Shown here piece after piece: positions 5,538 to 12,071 of a stretch of 24,894 nucleotides of DNA (position 1 is the stretch's first letter; the number at the start of each line of letters is the position of its first letter). The position numbers were made by a program, and so were the translations under genes. This stretch comes from a virus: IMG/VR virus record IMGVR_UViG_3300036670_000237, positions 1-24,894 of that record, one strand, 5' to 3'. Under the pieces are notes generated by a model. That model saw only the letters and a program-made list of their open reading frames with translations, was not told the DNA's origin and searched no databases.

Positions 5538-6482
5538 TTATTTTATTTCAAATCTTTCTGGATTTAAATCCAGTGTTTTATTATCCATATAATAACTTAA
5601 TCGAATTAATTCAGTATCTGATTTTTTGTCTATATCAGTTCCATAAAAGTCATTATATATTGTTCTGTATATTTGTATTGTTGAATCGTATGGCACTCCA
5701 GGTTGAGAATTACTTTCAATTATATATAGCTTTCCGGACTTGTCTTCCATTATGTCAAAACATATATAAGGAAGATCTGAAAATATTTTACCGAACCTAG
5801 ACACTAGTGTATTAAATTTTTCAGGAATTTTATTTACGTCCATTTTAATATACTTAAAATCCATTTGCTCATCCTTCTTTCCCTTTCCCGACTTTGCCTT
5901 ATCATTCATTGGTTCCCTTTCCATCCAAAAGAAAGGCTTACCTTTGAATGTAAATAACCTGTGCTCTGCTACCTTATCAATATACTCTGAGTAAACATCT
6001 AATTTTGTGTGATCTGCTGCATCCCATTCTGATTGATTTTTAAATATCTGAATGCCTATTCCTGAATGTCCCTTAGCAGGTTTGCCTATCAAAGGAAATC
6101 CTATTTCCAGGGCTTCTTCAGTGCCATGTACTGTTTTTGGAATATTTTCATCACCTTTAACCATCTTGTGAAATACTGATTTAGAACCAGATAATTTAAT
6201 AAATTCAGGTAAATTATATATATTTTCTTTCTTAATAAGTCCCTCATCTAATAGTTTCTGTGTAACTTCAGAATTGTAAGTTAACACTGGAAATTCAGGA
6301 TTAATATCTAAATCCTTATAATTTTCGAGTGTTACCTGAATAAAGAAATTGTCTCCTGCAAAATCCTTATACGACCACCATCGATGACCACTTGTAGGGT
6401 TAATTGTTAAGTATATTTTATATAGACTTGGAAAATTAGATTGCTCCGCAATAAATTGTTCAAATAATTTAATTTTTTTCAT
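5538..6482 (-). CDS. ATP-grasp (RimK-like) enzyme with capsid-targeting leader
   Basis: 314 residues. The leader MKKIKLFEQFIAE-Q keeps the IAE cleavage site of T4 internal proteins. The rest is an ATP-grasp domain. It has K134 in FPLIGKPAKGHSGIG with the Gly-rich loop, a hinge segment YSEYIDKVAEHRLFTFKGK, and Mg/ATP residues D243 (YICFDIMED), E256 and N258 (LYIIESNSQPG). ATP-grasp ligases join a carboxylate to an amine through an acyl phosphate; RimK adds glutamate to a ribosomal protein. If packaged and injected, it could modify a host protein at once, as the T4 head protein Alt does by ADP-ribosylation (inference). First gene of the cassette, 12 bp after the nuclease-like gene. Confidence 0.82.
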   Translation of the reverse strand: MKKIKLFEQFIAEQSNFPSLYKIYLTINPTSGHRWWSYKDFAGDNFFIQVTLENYKDLDINPEFPVLTYNSEVTQKLLDEGLIKKENIYNLPEFIKLSGSKSVFHKMVKGDENIPKTVHGTEEALEIGFPLIGKPAKGHSGIGIQIFKNQSEWDAADHTKLDVYSEYIDKVAEHRLFTFKGKPFFWMEREPMNDKAKSGKGKKDEQMDFKYIKMDVNKIPEKFNTLVSRFGKIFSDLPYICFDIMEDKSGKLYIIESNSQPGVPYDSTIQIYRTIYNDFYGTDIDKKSDTELIRLSYYMDNKTLDLNPERFEIK

Positions 6483-6485
6483 AGA

Positions 6486-6495
6486 TTATATATCT
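6486..6495 (-). promoter_or_regulatory. AGATATATAA motif before the ATP-grasp gene
   Basis: Exact copy of the candidate late motif, inside a longer AT palindrome (6492-6507). It ends only 3 bp before the ATG, which would give an almost leaderless transcript, so it may not be the working element for this gene. Confidence 0.3.
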
Positions 6496-6950
6496 TATAT
6501 ATAAGATGACGAAAGTTCCCTTAGATGATTTAATAATTTTATGTCTGTTATTTTATAAATAATCTTCATTCCTTCTTGTTGTCGTTTAACACCCATAACA
6601 GATCTGCCGCCATTGAACTTAATTTCATGTACCTTTGCAATATTAGGATCCATTTCAAAAATACAGCCAGAAAATTGGTCTTCTTTAGTCTGTAATGGAA
6701 CAGATAACCAATAGACTCGATGTGACTTTGTAATCTTATTATATTGATTATGTGGTATAGTAAACGAATCATAATAAAATAATGGAGCATTTGTCTTTAC
6801 TTCAACACTCATGCCATCTACTACCATATCCTTTATACTATCAAACACATCTAATGATTCTTCAACAACACATCCATGTTCCCTTAAATGTTTTGCAATT
6901 ATCTTTTCACCTAACATTCCTAATAGTATTTTTTTGTAATTTACATCCAT
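6495..6950 (-). CDS. PD-(D/E)xK nuclease-like protein
   Basis: 151 residues. E15 (LGEKIIAKHL) opens an N-terminal helix; the core reads D41-MVVDG-MSVEVKT with D45, E50 and K52. This is the acidic-hydrophobic-ExK arrangement of the PD-(D/E)xK superfamily, whose members cut DNA or RNA with Mg. FFYYDSF-type aromatic residues and an RRS/KRQQ basic stretch follow. The size resembles single-domain phage endonucleases and Holliday-junction resolvases, but I see nothing specific to choose between them. It has no capsid-targeting leader. It sits at the head of the 4.1-6.9 kb unit, below the terminator at 7016-7048. Confidence 0.65.
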   Translation of the reverse strand: MDVNYKKILLGMLGEKIIAKHLREHGCVVEESLDVFDSIKDMVVDGMSVEVKTNAPLFYYDSFTIPHNQYNKITKSHRVYWLSVPLQTKEDQFSGCIFEMDPNIAKVHEIKFNGGRSVMGVKRQQEGMKIIYKITDIKLLNHLRELSSSYI

Positions 6951-7015
6951 TTTTTTATATTTTAAAATATTTATTATAAGACTACTTATTTCATATATAG
7001 CCTCTACGTACTAAA

Positions 7016-7048
7016 CAAAAAAATGGTAGCTCATGAGCTACCATTTTT
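7016..7048 (-). terminator. Strong bidirectional terminator
   Basis: A perfect palindrome at 7021-7046 (core GGTAGCTCATGAGCTACC) flanked by A/T tracts, giving a T-run on either strand. It ends the RNA ligase unit. Confidence 0.85.
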
Positions 7049-7050
7049 AT

Positions 7051-7078
7051 AGATTCCCATTAATATTAATGGGAATCT
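7051..7078 (-). terminator. 28-bp perfect palindrome over the RNA ligase stop codon
   Basis: A perfect inverted repeat with arms AGATTCCCATTAAT and ATTAATGGGAATCT. The last codons of the RNA ligase (EDSH, stop) form one arm. It is followed within 10 bp by the terminator at 7016-7048, making a tandem pair. It could protect the 3' end, help termination or bind a dimeric protein. Confidence 0.55.
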
Positions 7079-8202
7079 TCTACATCATTTGCTTCACTAT
7101 AGCATAAATAGTCTGGATTAATAACCTTTGCTATTTTATTTCTTTCACCAGTATGATACTTAATTACAATGCCTTCATGTGGAACCTTTGTTCCTTTAAT
7201 AAAGTTTTTGAATGTAAATTCGTCTTGCACTGATTGAGACCAAAGGCCAGAGTGTAATACCTCGACATGTGGAAGATTAAACTCTTCATTTATTAAGAAT
7301 TCGGTGGTTTTTGGTGATAAATATTCTCCATCTCGTTTAATATCGAATGCAACAAATTGAGTATCTGTTAAACCGTATTCATAGTTCTTTTGAATACCTG
7401 CTCCATAAATTTCACCATAAATTACAATTCCTTCACCAATACTAGTGTGTATGTTTTTTGCATATTCCCAAAGACTTTCTTTAATCCCATACTGCTTTGC
7501 AATATTAGACCAAACATCAGTAGAATAGAAACCTTGTGAGTCACTTCCTTTTTCAACATTATGTGAACCATATACATACTCATATCCAATGAATTTATGT
7601 CCCGGAAATTTTAAGTATTTTTTAATATTATCCCATATAGATAATTTATTTTTTCTAACAATACCGAATCTCGCGTTTGTTCCGTGAATTTTTCTTGTAA
7701 TTTGAACTTCGTCTGTTTCGTTGAACATTCCATCCACATTTTTTAAATTTGGAAATTTGTAATAAACATGAAAGTTTTGATTGTCTCGATATTTAATTTT
7801 TCTACCTCCAGCAAGTTGAATTTGTCTAACAGGAGGCTCATATTTAGTAACACCTAACATTAACATCATATCAGTTCCAACTGGACAATTTTTTTCTAAA
7901 GACTGCGGTGCTAAATACTTAAATGGAATAAGAAGACACTCGGAGTATACTCCTCGTAACTTCACAGTGCGCACGCGGTTACCTTTTCTGAGATATGTAG
8001 TAACACCCATCAAATCTGAAAGTGCCTCAGGAATGACCGCATCGGTTGTTGCAACCACTATCTTATCACCAGTTTGAAATTCGTTTTTCTTAGTTACACA
8101 ACTCCAACCTCCGATTAATGCTAATTCAAGAAAATCAGCCCCTTTAATTTCATTAATTTCCGTAACTAAACCAACGTAACATACTGAATTTAAATTTTCC
8201 AT
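7066..8202 (-). CDS. RNA ligase of the DRB0094 (Rnl5) type
   Basis: 378 residues. The N-terminal part (about 1-120) fits the OB-like domain found before the ligase domain in Deinococcus DraRnl. The nucleotidyltransferase motifs are clear: motif I K171-IHGTN, motif III YGEIYG (262-267), motif IV EGIVIK (343-348), motif V KIAKVI (356-361). Enzymes of this family use ATP to seal 3'-OH to 5'-phosphate ends, with a preference for RNA at the 3'-OH side. It starts 2 bp after the preceding stop, in the unit driven by promoter copy 7. With the Pnk-type phosphatase (13543-13992) and the P-loop gene (8927-9348), it suggests repair of RNA cut by host anticodon nucleases (inference). Confidence 0.9.
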   Translation of the reverse strand: MENLNSVCYVGLVTEINEIKGADFLELALIGGWSCVTKKNEFQTGDKIVVATTDAVIPEALSDLMGVTTYLRKGNRVRTVKLRGVYSECLLIPFKYLAPQSLEKNCPVGTDMMLMLGVTKYEPPVRQIQLAGGRKIKYRDNQNFHVYYKFPNLKNVDGMFNETDEVQITRKIHGTNARFGIVRKNKLSIWDNIKKYLKFPGHKFIGYEYVYGSHNVEKGSDSQGFYSTDVWSNIAKQYGIKESLWEYAKNIHTSIGEGIVIYGEIYGAGIQKNYEYGLTDTQFVAFDIKRDGEYLSPKTTEFLINEEFNLPHVEVLHSGLWSQSVQDEFTFKNFIKGTKVPHEGIVIKYHTGERNKIAKVINPDYLCYSEANDVEDSH

Positions 8203-8204
8203 AT

Positions 8205-8681
8205 TTATTTATTTTTAACTATTTCTATTAATTTTTTAAGACATCCTAATCTAGCTTTTTCATAAGTTTTGTAATTTGTTCCGTAAGATTTACCAAGGTT
8301 ATCATATTTATGTATTATGTATCCTCCATAAAAATCTCCTAAATCTTTACTTCTTTTCAAAGGTAAAGATGATTCTAAATTATGATTTTTTCTAAACCAA
8401 TCAAAAGCTTGTTGGTAAAGTGGTGCTGTTACAGAATTAGATAGGATATACAATTCCCCACTTGTTCTGTCATTGTTTTTTAAATAAGAAAATAAAGAAT
8501 TTTTTACAGAACCATGTCCTACTAATTCACCGCTTATTTTTGATGAAAGTAAATTAAAATTAGTAAGTATTCCTTTTCTATTCTCATACTCTTTTTCAGT
8601 ATAATAAGCTAAACATTCTTTATCAAATCCTAATTCCTTTAAAGCTAATGCTTCTTTATAAGGCACAAATTCATTTTCCAT
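8205..8681 (-). CDS. Conserved hypothetical phage protein (158 aa)
   Basis: The N-terminus MENEFVPYKEALALKELGF and the segment TAPLYQQAFDWFRKNHNL recall small proteins common in phages of Bacteroidota, of unknown function. The C-terminal segment SYGTNYKTYEKARLGCLKKL also fits those. It lies between the 51-aa ORF and the RNA ligase with gaps of only 2 bp, so all three are co-expressed from promoter copy 7. No catalytic motif is visible. Confidence 0.8.
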   Translation of the reverse strand: MENEFVPYKEALALKELGFDKECLAYYTEKEYENRKGILTNFNLLSSKISGELVGHGSVKNSLFSYLKNNDRTSGELYILSNSVTAPLYQQAFDWFRKNHNLESSLPLKRSKDLGDFYGGYIIHKYDNLGKSYGTNYKTYEKARLGCLKKLIEIVKNK

Positions 8682-8683
8682 AG

Positions 8684-8839
8684 TTATCTTATTATTAATT
8701 CCATTGCAATGTTTCGTTGTCCTACTCCATCCTTTGTAATTTCAAAAAGTTTACTTATACCTGAGATTACAATATCTCTAATTAATTCTTCAATTGATCT
8801 AAATTCTTTAATGTAATCCGGAGAGTTTAAACTGTACAT
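8684..8839 (-). CDS. Small hypothetical protein (51 aa)
   Basis: Frame of 51 codons beginning MYSLNSPDYIKEFRSIEEL, predicted mostly helical, ending KDGVGQRNIAMELIIR. It starts 27 bp after the -7 element of promoter copy 7 and is followed by 2 bp and the next ATG. That packing, typical of this genome, is the main evidence. Not recognised. Confidence 0.7.
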   Translation of the reverse strand: MYSLNSPDYIKEFRSIEELIRDIVISGISKLFEITKDGVGQRNIAMELIIR

Positions 8840-8866
8840 TTTGTGTTTGTTTTAATTAGATATAAT

Positions 8867-8924
8867 GTAAATATAATCAATATATTGACCTATTAAAAAT
8901 TTAGAGTGTTAATACTTTGTTAAT
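8867..8924 (-). promoter_or_regulatory. Repeated promoter, copy 7 (RNA ligase unit)
   Basis: TTAACA boxes at 8918-8923 and 8907-8912, 31 bp, then TATATTTAC at 8867-8875. There is no terminator hairpin in the spacer. Instead it carries the palindrome TCAATATATTGA, also present in copy 9. Confidence 0.78.
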
Positions 8925-8926
8925 TT

Positions 8927-9286
8927 TTATAACTTAACTTCGAATCTTTGTTTCATTTTATCTAATGATTCCTGAGGAACATTATGTGAGTTTTTTCCAT
9001 CATGTCTATTTTCAACAATCAATGAATATACTACATATCCAAAATCCTTTGCCATATCATGATATGATTGCATTTCCCATTCCTGTGTAAATGTGTTTGA
9101 AACTACAATTCTAGAAGCCTTTGCTAGCATCGCCGCAACTGTATTTAGTTTACATGATTCATGTGCTAATTTTATTTTGGAAAAATCGAAAGAGTATACT
9201 CCATTTTCGTCAGTGAAGTATTGATCTGCCTCATAATGATAACCTCCAATTGATTTTGCTAGTGTTGTTTTTCCAGATCCTGTCAC
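8927..9286 (-). pseudogene. Polynucleotide-kinase-like P-loop protein, 3' reading frame
   Basis: From GTG at 9286 the frame encodes VTGSGKTTLAKSIGG, then a kinase-like body with IVVSNTFTQEWEMQSYH and IVENRHDGKNSHNVP, as in N4BP2/Pnk-like 5'-kinases. The strand before the P-loop (LFLLRGLP) lies in another frame, 9283-9348. Joining CCG (9286-9288) to GGA (9278-9280) restores the canonical GLPGSGKT; the actual sequence has five extra bases (TGACA, 9281-9285) that also form a stop. The rest of the gene shows no other damage. So this is a recent mutation, a recoding event, or a shortened product from GTG that lacks the first strand. See the matching 5' frame entry. Confidence 0.72.
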
Positions 9287-9348
9287 GGCAGCCCTCTTAA
9301 AAGGAAGAGTTCCTTAACGAGGGCTTTATTTGTTTTTGTATTGTTCAT
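9283..9348 (-). pseudogene. 5' reading frame of the P-loop kinase gene
   Basis: Starts ATG, MNNTKTNKALVKELFLLRGLP, stop TGA at 9283-9285. This is the expected N-terminus and first beta-strand of a Pnk-like kinase, ending in the middle of Walker A. The 36-bp hairpin at 9290-9325 lies inside it and ends just before the frame break. Confidence 0.65.
9290..9325. other. Long hairpin just upstream of the kinase frame break
   Basis: On the minus strand AGCCCTC pairs with GAGGGCT, and TTAAGGAA pairs with TTCC..TTAA, with a G and a TT bulge and a CTC loop: 15 base pairs in all. On the plus strand it is followed by TTATTTGTTTTTG and would look like a terminator, but no plus-strand gene precedes it. 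In the coding strand it may stall ribosomes at the frame break. Confidence 0.7.
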
Positions 9349-9358
9349 TATATTTATG

Positions 9359-9598
9359 TTAATTTTTCTGATTTTTAGATTTAAATCTTCTAGTTTCTGA
9401 CATTTGAGAATGTTTAGTCGATCTGCCTTTTACTCTTTCTCTCCATAATTTAAATGAGCTTTCCTTTAGATTGGTTCTCATTATCTTCCTAACATCATTT
9501 TCTTTAAGACCGAATTGAAAATCAATGGCATCAAATGGAGTTCTATCCTCCCATGCCATTTCAATTATTCTATCTATTTGCTCATTCGTGAATTGCAT
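9359..9598 (-). CDS. DUF2805/TIGR03643-type protein
   Basis: 79 residues from the ATG at 9598 (MQFTNEQIDRIIEMAWEDR). I choose this start because it gives a short 17-bp overlap with the preceding gene and puts the conserved block at the N-terminus. The sequence DRTPFDAIDFQFGLKENDV followed by KLWRERVKGRSTKHS matches the small family TIGR03643 (DUF2805), common in bacteria and of unknown function. It looks like a compact helical, HTH-like protein with a basic tail (SETRRFKSKNQKN), so nucleic-acid binding is possible. It follows the sigma factor and the 71-aa protein in one operon and may take part in transcription control (inference). Confidence 0.8.
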   Translation of the reverse strand: MQFTNEQIDRIIEMAWEDRTPFDAIDFQFGLKENDVRKIMRTNLKESSFKLWRERVKGRSTKHSQMSETRRFKSKNQKN

Positions 9599-9797
9599 GC
9601 TTTGTGATTTTGTATTGTGTTTTATAGTCTTCAATGAATCTTTCACCAATTCCTATTTCATCTAGAATAAATTGATCTGACAATAATGGTTTTCTCATTC
9701 CTATCTTTAGGATATTGTCAGGCGTTTTTTCATTTACAAAAACTGTCATATATCTTGTCTTTGATTTATCTGATTTTCGATAAACTACTACAATCAT
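9582..9797 (-). CDS. Small protein co-expressed with the sigma factor (71 aa)
   Basis: The ATG overlaps the end of the sigma-factor gene by one base, and the 3' end overlaps the DUF2805 gene by 17 bp. The product starts MIVVVYRKSDKSKTRYMTVF and has a beta-rich N-terminus and a helical, charged C-terminus (GERFIEDYKTQYKITKHAI). I do not recognise it. In T4 the late sigma factor gp55 works with the small co-activator gp33. A small protein translationally coupled to a phage sigma factor could play that role, but no sequence likeness supports this. Confidence 0.75.
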   Translation of the reverse strand: MIVVVYRKSDKSKTRYMTVFVNEKTPDNILKIGMRKPLLSDQFILDEIGIGERFIEDYKTQYKITKHAIHE

Positions 9798-10393
9798 TAT
9801 ATTGCCATTTTTTCAATAATCGATTTTCCTCGGTGGATTCTATTTTTAATTGTTTGTAATGGAAGGTTGTGCTTTTCGGCAATATCCTCATACTTCATTT
9901 CATTAATTAATCTATCAACAACGATACCTTTGTATAACACCTTCAATGAATCAATTGCATTTAAAACTTTACCGTAATTTTCCATTAGTTCGTTATCCTC
10001 ATCTAGATAATCTTGTTCGGTTTTCATTTCATAATCATCAAATGCGCCTTGCAATCCTGTTGTAAATTCACCTGCCTCATTAATTTCAACACCAAACTCA
10101 GAAAGAACATCAAGTGATGATTGTTTATTTCTATTTTTAATATGACCTAAGGCATCATTGAATCCAATGCGGTATAACCATGTGGTAATTTGATACTGAG
10201 GATCGTATTGATCAATTTTAGTCCACATTTTAGTTAAAGTATTTATAGAAATATCTTCTGCTAGCTCGCGATCTTTAACTATCTTATTTACATATGACGT
10301 TAACCCTGGTTTAATTTTATAAAATAAAGCAGTAAAATCTGCATCTGATCTGGTTAGTAAAAAATTCTCTGTTAATTCTCTGTAAGTTGCCAT
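9797..10393 (-). CDS. ECF-like sigma-70 family RNA polymerase sigma factor
   Basis: 198 residues. Region 2 is clear at about 41-89: DRELAEDISINTLTKMW, then YQITTWLYRIGFNDALGH. An acidic linker follows (about 100-140), then region 4 at about 146-197 with KYEDIAEKHNLPLQTIKNRI forming the helix-turn-helix. The layout is that of group IV (ECF) sigma factors, as found in phages where it replaces T4 gp55. It is preceded directly by promoter copy 8, so it should be made with the early/accessory genes and then direct late transcription. The likely target is the AGATATATAA motif before virion genes (inference). Confidence 0.88.
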   Translation of the reverse strand: MATYRELTENFLLTRSDADFTALFYKIKPGLTSYVNKIVKDRELAEDISINTLTKMWTKIDQYDPQYQITTWLYRIGFNDALGHIKNRNKQSSLDVLSEFGVEINEAGEFTTGLQGAFDDYEMKTEQDYLDEDNELMENYGKVLNAIDSLKVLYKGIVVDRLINEMKYEDIAEKHNLPLQTIKNRIHRGKSIIEKMAI

Positions 10394-10416
10394 AGATTTG
10401 ATTTGTTTATATATAT

Positions 10417-10474
10417 GTAAATATAATCATTTTATAATGTTATAAAAAATATTAATTGTTAAATTTATGTTAAA
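10417..10474 (-). promoter_or_regulatory. Repeated promoter, copy 8 (sigma factor)
   Basis: TTAACA boxes at 10468-10473 and 10457-10462 (the second continues with A instead of the usual C), 31 bp, then TATATTTAC at 10417-10425. It lies 23 bp before the sigma-factor ATG. Confidence 0.75.
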
Positions 10475-10993
10475 TTAAATAGTTATATCATTGAACAATT
10501 CTATTATTTTAATAACTTCAATTGGCTTAAATTCCCATAAGTCGCATGAGCAATTAATTATTTTAGTTTTGTGATTTGTTTTGTATTTTTTGACAGGTAT
10601 GCCTATGATTGAATATGATCCTTTTGATTTTCCTGGCCAGTCGGCCAAGGGCCAATATGACATCACTAGATTTTGATCAGAGTGTTCTTGAATTCCATTA
10701 TCTAACATGTGGAATCGATTAGATATTGCCATATTGATTTCTGAAACTGCATTATCATGTTCGCCTCTTATTACCATGATATCTCCATTTAGTTGAGACA
10801 TAGTTAAATCTGCAGTTTCAGGGTCCCATGCAAAATTACCTAAAACATATACTATGTCTTCTTTGTTGACGACAGAATTCCAAGCCTCTATCATTTGCAT
10901 ATCCATTTCTTCGACAGAATCGAATGGTCTTTTATATGACTTAATGGCAGATGGTCGACCGAATTGTTGATTTGATGTTACAAATACTTTCAT
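10475..10993 (-). CDS. Catalytically dead metallophosphoesterase homologue
   Basis: 172 residues that follow the calcineurin-like phosphoesterase scaffold from end to end but with the metal ligands replaced. Family TSDTHFG reads here TSNQQFG (D to N8, H to Q10). LGDF reads LGNF (N53). RGNHD reads RGEHD (E78, with H79 kept). SHYP reads SYWP (Y113). The last GHxH is GIPV (131-134). Scaffold residues remain: YKRPFDSVEEMD, DIVYVLG, MSQLNGDIMVIRG, DLWEFKPI. It should have no dinuclear metal centre and thus no phosphoesterase activity. The frame is intact, so the protein appears maintained for binding or structural use. It directly abuts the next upstream gene at 10994. Confidence 0.8.
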   Translation of the reverse strand: MKVFVTSNQQFGRPSAIKSYKRPFDSVEEMDMQMIEAWNSVVNKEDIVYVLGNFAWDPETADLTMSQLNGDIMVIRGEHDNAVSEINMAISNRFHMLDNGIQEHSDQNLVMSYWPLADWPGKSKGSYSIIGIPVKKYKTNHKTKIINCSCDLWEFKPIEVIKIIELFNDITI

Positions 10994-11524
10994 TTATATT
11001 ATAGTAAATTTTACGTTAAAATTATCCCACATGTTTTGTAGGAATTTTTTCTCATTTTCTAGAGAAGATCCATTTAATATCCTATGCTCTTTAGAATTAT
11101 CAACAAACATATAGATTACAAAATCATATGCAGTTGAATATATCATAGATTGGGCTATAGCTTCTTTCAATACTGAAAGGTTACCTCCTTCTATTGATTC
11201 GATTGCAATAATTACGCCATCACTTTCAATTGTCATTTTAGGTCTATTAGTAATTCCCATAAATCGAATATCCTTTACATTGGTATTGGAATTTCCTTCC
11301 CATTTAATCATAGTTCTTGATTTTTCTCTGGCAAGACCTCTACAAAACTTATGTTTTATCATAACAAACTCAGTTAAGACTAAAAGAACATGAGAGTAAA
11401 TGTCATTTTTTTTACTATCATGTCCTGATGTATTAATTGGTTTAGGAATATTAAATTTTAATATTCCTTCTTGAATAGCGTTAAGCAGATCTAATCTTTT
11501 TTTAGATTTACTTGCTAATTTCAT
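10994..11524 (-). CDS. Hypothetical protein, possibly a degenerate PD-(D/E)xK domain
   Basis: 176 residues. A basic N-terminus (MKLASKSKKRLDLL) leads to a core RPKMTIESDGVIIAIESIEGG (94-114). Its beta-hairpin with D102 and E109 resembles a PD-(D/E)xK nuclease core, but the ExK lysine is missing (E109-S-I). This is followed by the helix VLKEAIAQSMIYSTAYDFV and strand VIYMFVD, as in such folds. The resemblance is tentative. It ends exactly where the dead phosphoesterase begins, so the two are translationally coupled, and starts 4 bp after the coiled-coil gene. An inactive nuclease-like binding protein is one possibility. Confidence 0.6.
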   Translation of the reverse strand: MKLASKSKKRLDLLNAIQEGILKFNIPKPINTSGHDSKKNDIYSHVLLVLTEFVMIKHKFCRGLAREKSRTMIKWEGNSNTNVKDIRFMGITNRPKMTIESDGVIIAIESIEGGNLSVLKEAIAQSMIYSTAYDFVIYMFVDNSKEHRILNGSSLENEKKFLQNMWDNFNVKFTII

Positions 11525-11528
11525 AATA

Positions 11529-12044
11529 TTAGTTTGTTATGTCCTCGGTAGCGAGAGTAGGCTCAGAATCATTTTCGATTTTAAGGTCTAATTCCGCCAA
11601 TGTAACATGCTTTTCCTGAATAATCTTATTATCATCTGCCATTTCCCGAAGAGCATCTGATATCTGAGAACCTACATTTGTTAAAAGTCTAGTAAAATGT
11701 CTAGCAGCTTCAATACCATTTCCAGTAATGTTAGTTAGCACAGTGTATAGTGTGTTAATTTGTACACTATTCAGACCAATCTCTGTCAATGTTAACATGT
11801 CAACATTAGCCTTTAATTTCTTTTGATCAGAAATAGTATCATATAGATTAACTAAGAAAGCTGCGTTTTTAATATTCCAAGTGTAACTCTTGTCAATTTG
11901 CTTAAGAATAGCGTTGACGTTTCGTGTGCTTTCTAAATTCACTAAGTATAATTTAGCAGCCATATCAGTTTGTGCCTGATTAACTTCAGTTTCTAATTGA
12001 GTTCTTAAATCCTTTAGTTCAGTAATAGTTTTTGCTTTCGCCAT
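11529..12044 (-). CDS. Helical, probably coiled-coil phage protein (171 aa)
   Basis: The start MAKAKTITELKDLRTQLETEVNQAQ shows heptad-like spacing, and most of the protein is predicted helical, with hydrophobic blocks around AAFLVNLYDTISD and VLTNITGNGIEAARHF. The C-terminus is acidic. No family recognised. It is preceded by the sequence AATATATAATACC about 18 bp before its ATG, related to but not identical with the candidate late motif. It begins a run of abutting genes down to 10475, which suggests one transcript. Structural or scaffolding use is a guess. Confidence 0.75.
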   Translation of the reverse strand: MAKAKTITELKDLRTQLETEVNQAQTDMAAKLYLVNLESTRNVNAILKQIDKSYTWNIKNAAFLVNLYDTISDQKKLKANVDMLTLTEIGLNSVQINTLYTVLTNITGNGIEAARHFTRLLTNVGSQISDALREMADDNKIIQEKHVTLAELDLKIENDSEPTLATEDITN

Positions 12045-12071
12045 GTTATTTGTTTTAGGTATTATATATTA

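Noticed and set aside
9290-9325. Hairpin as an ordinary terminator on the minus strand
   Set aside because: No T-run follows it on the minus strand and it lies inside a reading frame; on the plus strand it would terminate, but no gene lies there.
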